A stretch of DNA of 64,000 nt from Desulfuromonas sp. AOP6. Lineage in GTDB: Bacteria; Desulfobacterota; Desulfuromonadia; Desulfuromonadales; SZUA-540. The DNA lies in contig NZ_AP022810.1 in assembly GCF_009731355.2 (NCBI RefSeq), forward strand, positions 2,508,001-2,572,000. The letters are read 5' to 3'. Both the position numbers and the translations under genes were made by a program. Within the stretch, counting starts at the first letter, position 1; each line of letters begins with the position of its first letter. A model generated the notes under the pieces. That model was not told the origin of the DNA. It did no database searches and saw only the letters and a program-made list of their open reading frames with translations. Below, piece after piece: positions 44,651 to 52,496 of this stretch.

Positions 44651-46630
44651 TCAACCGCAGGCGATTACCATAAGCAGGGTCAGCAGGGTCAAAGCGATAT
44701 AGAGCAGATAAAAAGCGGGTCTGCCGTTCTGCAGAAAACGCCGCAGCAGGGTGAAAAGCCAGGCCAATCCCTGACTGAGCGGCAACAGGAAACGGTCGAG
44801 CACAGCGTCCGGCGTGTGGCTGGAAAAGGCCGTCTCTGCCGGAAAAAGCCCCTTGGGTGGCTGTTCATGGCGACTTGTCCACAGCCCACCCCGGAAGAGT
44901 CCAACCAGCAGGTCAGCAAAGGAAGAGGCGCTGTACTGCATGCGAGGGGCCGGGAATTGGTAACCGCACCCCCAGGTAGCCACCCGCGGGGCCCCGGCAT
45001 GGCCGCGTCGTTGCAGCCAGAGCCACAACCCGGCCATCACCACCAGCAACAAAGCAGCCACCAGGCTGAGACGGGAGAGCGGCGCCAGCGGCGCCTCCAG
45101 TTCGAGACCGGCGACCTGCGCCGACCAGACCGTCGCGGCCCGCTGCAGCAAGGGGGCCAGGGTCCAGGGGAGCAGGCCGATCCAGATGCAGGCCGTCAGC
45201 AGAGCGAGCATGGGCAGGCGCATGGACCAGACCGCCGGCTTGGCCGTAGCCGCCGCGGGGCAGCGGGGTTCTCCCAAAAAGACCACGCCGAAGACTTTGA
45301 CAAAGCAGGCCACCGCCAGAGCGCCGATGAGAGCAAGGACCGGGGCAGCCAGCACGGCCCATGGGCTGACGGGGCCGGTCCCCTGCAGCGAATCGAAAGC
45401 GCCCAGGTAAATCAGCCACTCACTGACAAAACCGTTGAGGGGAGGCAGCCCGCAGATGGCGACGGCACCGCCCAAAAAGCAGACGGCCGTCCAGGGCAGA
45501 CGCCGGAACAGCCCTCCCATGTGATCCATCTCGCGGGTCCCTGTGGCCTGGATGACCGACCCCGCCGCCAGGAACAGGAGCGACTTAAACAGGCCATGAT
45601 TGACCGTGTGCAGCAGCGCACCCGAAATCCCCAGCAGGACCATGGTCGGCTGCTCAAAAGTGCGCCCGAGCAGAGCTACCGCCAGGCCGATGACAATGAT
45701 GCCGATATTCTCAACACTATGGTAGGCGAGAAGCCGCTTGATATCGTGCTGGGCCAGGGCCAGGGCCACGCCCAGCACGCCCGATATGGCTCCGAGCACT
45801 AGCAGGCCCATCCCCCAGCTCACCGGAATATCGGCATAAAAGGAGGTCAGACGCACCAGGCCGTAAATGCCGGTCTTGATCATGACCCCGGAGAGTAGCG
45901 CCGAAGCATGGCTGGGGGCTGCGGCATGAGCGCCCGGCAGCCAGATATGCAGAGGCATGATGCCGGCCTTGAGACCAAAACCGAAGAGACCGAGCAGAAA
46001 GATGGCCGTGCCGGTACCGGCAGAGGCGATGGAGGCCGCCGCGGGAAAGGCGAAGGAGCCGACCACGGACGCCAGCAGGGCGAAGAGGGCAAAGAGGGCC
46101 AGGGTGCCCGTGTGGGTCGCCGCCAGATAGATCAGACCGGCCCGCCGGCTGTCCGCCTTGTCATCTTCGGTGGTAATTAGAAAGAAACCGGCCAGGGCCA
46201 TGGCTTCCCAGGCGAAGAGGAACAGCAAGCTGTTTTGCGCCGTCAGCACCAGCATGAGAGCGCCGGCGATCAGGCCATAGAAAATGCGTAACTTTTTGGC
46301 GCTGGCCCCATGCCGTCGCTGGGGCCAGTAGCCGAGCCCATAGACCGCGCCGGCACTGACCACCAGAAAGAGCGGCAGGAGAAACAGGGCGGAAAGGGCA
46401 TCGAGCTGCAGCACGAATTCGGCACCGGGCACCCCCCAGGGCAGCCGCAGGCGATTCGTGGCCGGGGCCAGCAGGGCCATGATTGCGGCGGCCAGACCGC
46501 AGGTCGTTCCCAGCAGGGTCAGCAGGCAGCTCAAGCGCTCTCCCCAAAGGGCCTGGCGCCGGGCCATCAGGCCGGGAAAACCGGAAAAGAGCAGCAGCAG
46601 GATCCCGGTCAGGAATAATCCCATGGTCAT
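44651..46630 (-). CDS. Ehr complex: second HyfB/HyfD-like antiporter-type subunit
   Basis: 659 residues, about 15 or 16 membrane segments. Channel residues are present: Glu in LFAWEAMALAGFF, Lys in GFGLKAGIMPLHIW, Lys in SGVMIKTGIYGLVR and Lys in NHGLFKSLLFL. ATG 46630 overlaps the stop of the preceding hyfB-like gene (ATGA), which sets the start; upstream in-frame sequence is not part of the family. The C-terminal third has an extra cytoplasmic or peripheral stretch (PRVATWGCGYQFPAPRMQYSASSFADL-type, in pieces) seen in HyfB. A tandem duplicate of the upstream gene by architecture. Confidence 0.9.
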   Translation of the reverse strand: MTMGLFLTGILLLLFSGFPGLMARRQALWGERLSCLLTLLGTTCGLAAAIMALLAPATNRLRLPWGVPGAEFVLQLDALSALFLLPLFLVVSAGAVYGLGYWPQRRHGASAKKLRIFYGLIAGALMLVLTAQNSLLFLFAWEAMALAGFFLITTEDDKADSRRAGLIYLAATHTGTLALFALFALLASVVGSFAFPAAASIASAGTGTAIFLLGLFGFGLKAGIMPLHIWLPGAHAAAPSHASALLSGVMIKTGIYGLVRLTSFYADIPVSWGMGLLVLGAISGVLGVALALAQHDIKRLLAYHSVENIGIIVIGLAVALLGRTFEQPTMVLLGISGALLHTVNHGLFKSLLFLAAGSVIQATGTREMDHMGGLFRRLPWTAVCFLGGAVAICGLPPLNGFVSEWLIYLGAFDSLQGTGPVSPWAVLAAPVLALIGALAVACFVKVFGVVFLGEPRCPAAATAKPAVWSMRLPMLALLTACIWIGLLPWTLAPLLQRAATVWSAQVAGLELEAPLAPLSRLSLVAALLLVVMAGLWLWLQRRGHAGAPRVATWGCGYQFPAPRMQYSASSFADLLVGLFRGGLWTSRHEQPPKGLFPAETAFSSHTPDAVLDRFLLPLSQGLAWLFTLLRRFLQNGRPAFYLLYIALTLLTLLMVIACG

Positions 46631-48624
46631 GGCACCCCCCTCCCGGCCCAGACACCCCAGGCCAGCAACAGGGTACAGGCCATGAAAATATAGAGCAGAT
46701 AGACATGCAGTCGCCCCTGCTGCAGCCAGCGAAGACGCACGCACCAGTGGGTCACCCTGGCGATGCCGGGCAGGAACAGACGGGTCAGTACCGGGTCGAG
46801 GGACTGCTGGCTTAGGCCTATGCGCCCTGGAAAAACCCCTCGCAACAGCGGGCGATTTACCTGCGGAGCGAGGAGGTGAGGAACCAGGTGGCTCTGGGTG
46901 AGCTCGGCATAGGCCTCACCCGTGTACTCGACCCGGGACGAGGAAAAGGCAAAGCCGCAGCTCCAGGTCCCGCGACGAGCGACAGGCCGGTGATGACGGA
47001 GCCAGAGAAGGAGGGCGGCGATAACCAGAAGGCTGAGCCCGATGAGACCGTGGAACTGACCCAGTTTCCCCACGCGCAACAGCACCGGGGCCAGGGCCGC
47101 CTGACCGCCGGGAACGAGCTGCTCAAGGGGCAAGGCCAACAGAGACAAGGCGCCCTGAGGGAACACGCCGACCAAAAGACAGCCGGCCAGCAGCACTCCC
47201 ATAGGGCCCAGCAGGGACAGGGAAGACTCCCGTGCCTGCTCGGCGGGCAGACTGCGGGGGCTGCCCAGCAGAACAATCCCGGCCAGACGGGTAAAGGCCA
47301 GCACGGCCAGGGCGCCGACCAGGCCGAGCAGACCGACCAGCAGCAGGGAGAGCAGGCCACTGAAACCGGCATCCAGCACGCCTTCCTGCAGCAGCCCCAG
47401 GTAGATGAGCCATTCACTCACCAGGCCGTTGAAGGGCGGCAGGGCGGCGATGGCCAGACAGCCGCCGAGCAAGAGGCCGCCCGTCCAGGGCATGCGCTTG
47501 AGCAAGCCGCCGAGCTGATCCATATCCCGCGTTCCCGTGGCCTGCAGAACGCTGCCGGCGCCCAGAAAGAGCAGCCCCTTGAAGAGGGCATGATTCCAGA
47601 TGTGCAGCAGGCCGCCGGCAAACCCGAAGAGGGCCAGCGTGGGATGCCCGTTGGCCTGCGCGAAAAAGCCCAGGCCCAGGCCGAGAAAGATGATCCCCAC
47701 ATTCTCCATGGTCGAGTAGGCCAGACACCGTTTGATATCCCTCTGAAAATTGGCCATGACAATGCCATAGAGGGCCCCGGCCCCACCCAGGGCCATGAGC
47801 ACGACGCCGGCCAGCGGCAACGCCGACGGCAAAAAGCTGCCGGCCCGCAGGATGCCGTAGATACCCACTTTCACCAGTACCCCCGACATCAGGGCCGAAA
47901 CATGGCTGGGAGCGGCGGGATGGGCATCGGGCAGCCAGACATGCAGGGGAAAGAGACCGGCCTTGATACCGAAACCGGCCAGGGCAGCAACATACAGCAA
48001 GCCGGTAGTCTTGGAGGAGAGCTGCGCCAGGCCGGTAAAGTCCGCGAAATCGAAACTGCCGCAAATGGTGCCGGCCGCCACAAAAAAGGCCAGCAGCAGC
48101 ACCAGTCCCAGATGGGCAACAACCAGATAAAGCCAAGCCGCCTCCCTCACCTCGGCCTGACGATGCTCGAAGGCCACCAGGAAAAAAGAGGTCAGCGTCA
48201 TGACCTCCCAGGCCATGAGGAAGAGCACCGCATTGGCGGAAACAACCACCAGCATCATGGCCGCAACCATAAGATTGAGAAAAAACCAGTGCGGCCCCAG
48301 GGCGGCCGGGTGGGCGTGTCCCTGCAGATATCCCGGTGCGTACAAGGCGCAGAGCAGGGCCACAAGGCACATGGGCAACAGAAAAAAGGCAGCGAGGGGA
48401 TCAAGAGAGAGGAGCAGGTGACCACCGGGCACTCCCCAGGCCAGCTCCCAGGATTGCGGTGTGGCACTGCGCAGAGTCGTGAGGGCGGCCGCCAGCCCGG
48501 CCAGGGATCCAGCCACCAGCCCGACTGCACCGAGGCTGGTGGTCAGCCGTGGTCGACAAAAGCTGAGCAGGGCAGCAAACGCCGAGGCGACGAAAATCAA
48601 AAGAGCCAGCAGCAGCAGATTCAT
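46627..48624 (-). CDS. Ehr complex: first HyfB-like antiporter-type subunit
   Basis: 665 residues with about 15 or 16 membrane segments, NuoL/HyfB-like. Glu in FLMAWEVMTLTSFF, Lys in GFGIKAGLFPLHVWLP, Lys in SGVLVKVGIYGILR and Lys in NHALFKGLLFL match channel residues of complex I antiporter subunits. The C-terminal RGTWSCGFAFSSSRVEYTGEAYAEL region is HyfB-type. It begins 29 bases after the regulator gene on the same strand, so regulator and complex form one operon. With the neighbouring subunit and HyfF it gives three antiporter-like subunits. Confidence 0.9.
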   Translation of the reverse strand: MNLLLLALLIFVASAFAALLSFCRPRLTTSLGAVGLVAGSLAGLAAALTTLRSATPQSWELAWGVPGGHLLLSLDPLAAFFLLPMCLVALLCALYAPGYLQGHAHPAALGPHWFFLNLMVAAMMLVVVSANAVLFLMAWEVMTLTSFFLVAFEHRQAEVREAAWLYLVVAHLGLVLLLAFFVAAGTICGSFDFADFTGLAQLSSKTTGLLYVAALAGFGIKAGLFPLHVWLPDAHPAAPSHVSALMSGVLVKVGIYGILRAGSFLPSALPLAGVVLMALGGAGALYGIVMANFQRDIKRCLAYSTMENVGIIFLGLGLGFFAQANGHPTLALFGFAGGLLHIWNHALFKGLLFLGAGSVLQATGTRDMDQLGGLLKRMPWTGGLLLGGCLAIAALPPFNGLVSEWLIYLGLLQEGVLDAGFSGLLSLLLVGLLGLVGALAVLAFTRLAGIVLLGSPRSLPAEQARESSLSLLGPMGVLLAGCLLVGVFPQGALSLLALPLEQLVPGGQAALAPVLLRVGKLGQFHGLIGLSLLVIAALLLWLRHHRPVARRGTWSCGFAFSSSRVEYTGEAYAELTQSHLVPHLLAPQVNRPLLRGVFPGRIGLSQQSLDPVLTRLFLPGIARVTHWCVRLRWLQQGRLHVYLLYIFMACTLLLAWGVWAGRGVP

Positions 48625-48653
48625 GACATCAGGTACCCGCCTTCAGGAATCCT

Positions 48654-49331
48654 TCATTTTTGGCAACAGTCCTCAGCCCGGCCCAGCGCCGCAAAAATCT
48701 CCTCCCGGCTCCCCTGTTCCGTCAGGGTCTTGCGGAAGGCGTGGTCATGCAGAACAAAGCCGAGGAGAGAAAGGAGATGCAGATGCGCGCGCAGTGTGGG
48801 GGCGATCAGGGTAAACAGAATCTGGACGGGGATGCCGTCGAGGGCGTAAAAATCTACCGGCTGCTCAAGAAAGCACAATGTCACCGTCGGTCGGGTGACA
48901 TGCAGCAACGACGGATTGCGCGGATGCGGCAGGGCGATCCCTTCGCCAATGCCGGTGGAAGCCAGCTTTTCGCGAGCGATGAGCACCCGGCACAGGTAAT
49001 CGCGATCGACCTCATCGGGCAGTCGCAGATGTTCCACCACATCAGCCAGCACCTCGTCCCGACTTTTCCCCTCCAGGCGGTAGAAGATTCCCCCGGCCTC
49101 CATCGCCTCGGTCAGGCGCGGCAGCGGCAGGGCATCGCCTTCCGGCTCGGACAACAGTTCGGGCGATATGCCCATGCGCCGCGACGTCGCCCATTCCAGC
49201 AGCTCGGCCCGATTAAAGCGATAACTCTCATGGACCTTGTAGGCCGGCACGATCTCCTGCTTGATCCAGCGATAGATGGTCTTTTCGGAGACCGACAGCA
49301 ACTTGGCGGCGTCTTTAACAGAAACGTTCAT
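48654..49331 (-). CDS. Excisionase-type HTH regulator fused to a PTS EIIA(Ntr)-like domain
   Basis: 225 residues. Residues 1-50 are an excisionase-family helix-turn-helix (VKDAAKLLSVSEKTIYRWIKQ, then PAYKVHESYRFNRAELLEWA). Residues about 75-222 are an EIIA(Ntr)/fructose type domain; GIALPHPR (about 140-147) contains the histidine that receives phosphate in this family. ATG 49331 has AGGTG upstream; GTG 49340 is the alternative. It is the first gene of the Ehr operon and its promoter carries repeats suited to autoregulation. Phosphorylation of the histidine could link expression to PTS(Ntr) state; that is inference. Confidence 0.85.
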   Translation of the reverse strand: MNVSVKDAAKLLSVSEKTIYRWIKQEIVPAYKVHESYRFNRAELLEWATSRRMGISPELLSEPEGDALPLPRLTEAMEAGGIFYRLEGKSRDEVLADVVEHLRLPDEVDRDYLCRVLIAREKLASTGIGEGIALPHPRNPSLLHVTRPTVTLCFLEQPVDFYALDGIPVQILFTLIAPTLRAHLHLLSLLGFVLHDHAFRKTLTEQGSREEIFAALGRAEDCCQK

Positions 49332-49342
49332 TTTTATCACCT

Positions 49343-49379
49343 ATGACATATGTCATTTCATTTGGACATCTTTGGACAT
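49343..49379. promoter_or_regulatory. Operator cluster in front of the regulator-Ehr operon
   Basis: Two perfect copies of ATGTCCAAA on the minus strand (49361-49369 and 49371-49379), ten bases apart, i.e. one helical turn, overlapping the -10 box and likely start site. Next to them is a perfect 14-base palindrome ATGACATATGTCAT (49343-49356). Confidence 0.6.
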
Positions 49380-49406
49380 TATTTTTCTCTACGAGCAAAT
49401 TGTCAA
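49378..49406 (-). promoter_or_regulatory. Promoter of the regulator-Ehr operon
   Basis: On the minus strand TTGACA (49401-49406), exactly 17 bases, AATAAT (49378-49383): a perfect -35 and five of six matches at -10. The start would lie near 49371. Confidence 0.72.
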
Positions 49407-49533
49407 CAGCTTTATGGGCCCGAAAGAGATATTTATAGAAAAATCCATATAAACTTCTTCTCGACAAAGGCTTCCCCCGATGACAACCTTCTGCTACAGT
49501 CCTCGCCTGGCAGGCAAAACAGAGGAAATCGTC

Positions 49534-50562
49534 ATGCTCCCCCCCTCCCCCAACACCCAAATGTTCTGCACCCAACCCTTCGACTGGTGCGAGATTCACC
49601 CCGACGGCCAGGTCTTTCTGTGCTGTCCGGCCTGGCTGAAGACCTCCGTCGGCAACCTCCTGCACGCCCCCCTCGACCAGATCTGGAATGGCGAGCGGGC
49701 CCGCCAGGTGCGCAAGGCCATCCTCGAAGGCAGCTTTTCCGGCTGCAACCGCCAGCGCTGCCCCCGCCTGGCCAGCGCCACCGCACCGGTCATGCCCCTG
49801 GCCCAGGTGACCGATCCGGACATCCGGCAGGCACTGCAGTCTGGTGACACCACCCTGACCTATGGCCCCAGGACCCTCAACCTCTGCCACGATCGCAGCT
49901 GTAATCTGGCCTGTGCCAGTTGCCGCCGCGACTTTCACCTGGCGCAGGGAACCGCACTGGAAACCGTCGCTGTCCTGACGGAAAAAATTCGCCGCCAAGC
50001 GGGCCCCTCGGCCGAGACCCTGATCCTCAGCGGCACCGGTGATCCCTTCGGCAGCCCGACCTACCGGGATTTGCTGCAGAACTTCGATGCCGGGGATTTC
50101 CCCCGGCTGAAAAGCATCCGTCTGCACAGCAACGGCCAGCTCTGGAACAAATCCTTGTGGGAATCGCTGACGCCGATTCATCCCTATGTGCAGACCGCCG
50201 AGATCTCCATCGACGCCGCCACGGCGGCGACCTACACCCTTAACCGTCGTGGCGGGGATTTCCGGCTGCTGCTCGACAACCTGCGCTATATTGCCGGACT
50301 TCCCATTGCCCTCACCCTCAGCTTCGTCGTCCAGACCAACAACTACCGGGAGATGCCGGCCTTCGTCGCTCTGGCCCACAACCTGGGCGCCGCCGTCTAT
50401 TTCAGCCAGCTGGTCAACTGGGGCACCTTCAGCCGTCAGGAATTTGGAGAGCGTGCCATACACCGGGCCGATCATCCGGATCACGCCGACTTTCTCCTCG
50501 TGCTGCGATCACTCGTCGACACTCCCCGGGTCGATCTCGGCAATCTCAGTTCCCTGCTGTGA
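49534..50562 (+). CDS. Radical SAM protein with N-terminal SPASM domain
   Basis: 342 residues. The first 80 look like a SPASM auxiliary-cluster domain: Cys12, Cys19, the DGQVFLCC pair at 30-31, VGNLLHAPLDQIWNGER and Cys71/Cys76. A radical SAM domain follows with CNLACASC (Cys123, Cys127, Cys130) and an LILSGTGDPFG segment in place of the GGE strand. SPASM normally lies C-terminal, so the order is inverted. ATG 49534 has GAGGAAA upstream and gives a compact start; ATG 49480 would add 18 residues. It is divergent from the Ehr regulator. The substrate, perhaps a peptide or protein, is unknown. Confidence 0.75.
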   Translation: MLPPSPNTQMFCTQPFDWCEIHPDGQVFLCCPAWLKTSVGNLLHAPLDQIWNGERARQVRKAILEGSFSGCNRQRCPRLASATAPVMPLAQVTDPDIRQALQSGDTTLTYGPRTLNLCHDRSCNLACASCRRDFHLAQGTALETVAVLTEKIRRQAGPSAETLILSGTGDPFGSPTYRDLLQNFDAGDFPRLKSIRLHSNGQLWNKSLWESLTPIHPYVQTAEISIDAATAATYTLNRRGGDFRLLLDNLRYIAGLPIALTLSFVVQTNNYREMPAFVALAHNLGAAVYFSQLVNWGTFSRQEFGERAIHRADHPDHADFLLVLRSLVDTPRVDLGNLSSLL

Positions 50563-50630
50563 AAAAACATGGCTTTGTGATGAAGTTCGCTCTGGGCATC
50601 GTCTCCCTCAAGCCAAGATTTCCAAAAAAA

Positions 50631-50653
50631 CTGTTTGCTTTTTAGGCAAACAG
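50631..50653. promoter_or_regulatory. Inverted repeat overlapping the helicase promoter
   Basis: Perfect CTGTTTGC (50631-50638), seven bases, GCAAACAG (50646-50653). It covers the -35 box and most of the spacer, so a bound protein would block polymerase. On the minus strand it is followed by seven T, so it could also terminate antisense transcription. Confidence 0.5.
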
Positions 50654-50663
50654 TGTCTATAGT
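50635..50663 (+). promoter_or_regulatory. Promoter of the DEAD-box helicase gene
   Basis: TTGCTT (50635-50640), exactly 17 bases, TATAGT (50658-50663). The -10 matches five of six bases. Confidence 0.62.
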
Positions 50664-50989
50664 GCGTGGTTCAGCGTTAACGCTACCAGCGGAAAAGTCC
50701 TCTATTGCCGGCCCGTCCGGTTTTTCCTCTGCCCCATCGATCACTGACCCCCCTGCAATCATTCCCTTCGGATATTGCGCAGCACTTCGGTTGGCGACGA
50801 TGCGTTCATGCCAACGGTGTTGTGCACAACCGTTTCCCTTGGGACAGTCGTTTGTCCCAGCGGTATCGCACCCCGAACATTACTCACTGTTTCGTCCTTC
50901 GAGCAGCCATTGCGTGTCCGCATAGAGGAAGGCTTGTGCCTTGCGGCTGCATAGATTCGTGCCGGCGACGAAATCAGCAAGGATTCTGC

Positions 50990-52312
50990 ATGTCTTTTAC
51001 CGAACTCAACCTGTCTGCCCCCGTCCTCAAAGCCGTCCTCGAGTGCGGGTACACCACCCCGACCCCTATTCAGGCCAAGGCGATCCCCGAAGCCCTGCAG
51101 GGCAAAGATCTGATCGCCAGCGCCCAGACGGGCACCGGCAAGACCGCCGCCTTCATGCTGCCAGCTCTTGAGCGTCTGGCCACTCTGAAAAAAGGCCCCA
51201 AGGGCGCCCCGCGCATCCTGGTGCTGACGCCTACCCGCGAACTGGCCAGCCAGGTAACGGAGGCCACCCGCACCTATGGCAAGTATCTGCGTATCCGCAG
51301 CGCCGTCATCCTGGGCGGCAGCCCTTACCGCGAGCAGTTCAAAGCTCTGTCGCAGCCCCTCGACCTGGTCGTCGCCACGCCGGGACGCCTCATCGACCAC
51401 CTCGATCGCGGCAGCCTCGACCTGTCGCGCGTGGAAATCCTCGTTCTTGACGAAGCTGACCGCATGCTCGACATGGGCTTTCAGCAGGATGTGGAAAAAA
51501 TTACCGCGGCTACCCCGACCAACCGCCAGACCCTGCTCTTTACCGCCACCCTCGACCAGGCCATGACCAAGCTGGCCATGGCCCTGCTGAAGAACCCGGT
51601 TAAGATCGCGCTGGCAACCCAGGGCTCCACCAGCCTGAAAATCGAACAGCGCCTGCACGTGACGGACAACCTGGAACACAAGCAGCGCCTGCTCGAACAC
51701 CTGGTCAGCGACAGCAGCATGAACCAGGCCATCATTTTCTCGGCCACCAAGCGCGACGCCGACCGCCTGGCCCAGGATCTGTCCTCCCGGGGCCATCGCG
51801 CCGCCGCCCTGCACGGTGACATGACCCAGGGCGCCCGCAACCGCACCGTGCGTGACCTGCGCAACGGCCGTGTCAAGTTGCTGGTCGCCACGGATGTCGC
51901 CGCCCGCGGTATCGACATCACCGGCATCAGCCACGTCATCAACTTCGACCTGCCCAAGTTTGCCGAGGACTATGTCCACCGCATCGGCCGCACGGGCCGT
52001 GCTGGCGCCTCCGGGACAGCTATCTCCTTTGCTTCCGGGAGCGACGCCCTGGCCCTGCAGCGCATTGAGCGCTACATCGGCCAATCGCTGCCCCAGCATG
52101 TCGTCCCCGGCCTGGAGCCGACCCGTGGCCTCAGCCCGCAGCCCCGCCGTACCAGCCGCAAACCCCAAGGCGGCAAACCCGTACGACAACAGCGCTCCTA
52201 CGGTAAAACCGAAGAAGGTCGCCCGCAACAGCGCCGCACTGGCGGCGCCAGTCGCCCCTTTGGCGCCAAACCCAAGAGCGAGCCCGTGGTCATACACCGC
52301 CGCAGCCGCTGA
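50990..52312 (+). CDS. DEAD-box ATP-dependent RNA helicase (RhlE-like)
   Basis: 440 residues. Motif I SAQTGTGKTAAF near 44, PTRELA near 81, VATPGRLIDHL near 125, DEAD near 147 (VLDEADRMLDMGFQ), FTATL near 182, ARGIDI near 304 and HRIGRTGRAG near 327 are intact. The DMGF sequence after DEAD and the basic arginine/lysine/glutamine-rich C-terminal tail (about 370-440) fit the RhlE/CsdA-like groups. It unwinds structured RNA, for ribosome assembly or mRNA decay. The long leader with its own promoter suggests cold or growth control. It ends at a strong terminator. Confidence 0.95.
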   Translation: MSFTELNLSAPVLKAVLECGYTTPTPIQAKAIPEALQGKDLIASAQTGTGKTAAFMLPALERLATLKKGPKGAPRILVLTPTRELASQVTEATRTYGKYLRIRSAVILGGSPYREQFKALSQPLDLVVATPGRLIDHLDRGSLDLSRVEILVLDEADRMLDMGFQQDVEKITAATPTNRQTLLFTATLDQAMTKLAMALLKNPVKIALATQGSTSLKIEQRLHVTDNLEHKQRLLEHLVSDSSMNQAIIFSATKRDADRLAQDLSSRGHRAAALHGDMTQGARNRTVRDLRNGRVKLLVATDVAARGIDITGISHVINFDLPKFAEDYVHRIGRTGRAGASGTAISFASGSDALALQRIERYIGQSLPQHVVPGLEPTRGLSPQPRRTSRKPQGGKPVRQQRSYGKTEEGRPQQRRTGGASRPFGAKPKSEPVVIHRRSR

Positions 52313-52334
52313 TAAAACCACCGCCATCCTGACC

Positions 52335-52369
52335 AAAAGCCGGTGCGCTTTGTGCGCACCGGCTTTTTT
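52335..52369 (+). terminator. Terminator after the helicase gene
   Basis: Perfect 14-base-pair stem AAAAGCCGGTGCGC (52335-52348) with its complement (52354-52367), five-base loop, then TTTTTT. Confidence 0.92.
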
Positions 52370-52396
52370 ATTCCCTGCCTTTTGCTGATGCAGATT

Positions 52397-52446
52397 TTGA
52401 CAACTCTCCCCTAGCTGTGCTATCTATTACGATTCGCATACGAATC
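52397..52446 (+). promoter_or_regulatory. marR promoter with palindromic operator
   Basis: TTGACA (52397-52402), 18 bases, TATCTA (52421-52426), then the perfect inverted repeat GATTCG-CATA-CGAATC at 52431-52446, immediately downstream of the -10 and on the likely start site. A 16-base palindrome in this position is typical of MarR autoregulation. Confidence 0.55.
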
Positions 52447-52496
52447 TTTTGCTTCGAAATAAATATCGAACTTATCTAATCACCAGAGGTCGCCAC

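Larger units (their letters stand above)
50563..50989 (+). other. Long leader and promoter region of the DEAD-box helicase gene
   Basis: 427 bases without a gene. A promoter at 50635-50663 would give an untranslated leader of about 320 bases. Within the leader are several GC-rich self-complementary stretches, for example TTGGGACAG-TCG-TTTGTCCCA-like pairing near 50840-50860 and TTGTGCACAA near 50819-50828. Long leaders of this type precede cold-induced RNA helicases in many bacteria. Confidence 0.5.

Noticed and set aside
39368-48624. Functional [NiFe] hydrogenase 4 or formate hydrogenlyase
   Set aside because: All four nickel-ligand cysteines of the large subunit are replaced, no maturation protease gene and no formate dehydrogenase are adjacent.
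46876-48849. A 657-codon open frame opposite the hyfB-like gene
   Set aside because: Low-complexity Gln/Gly/His-rich translation, typical of the complement of a GC-rich membrane protein gene.
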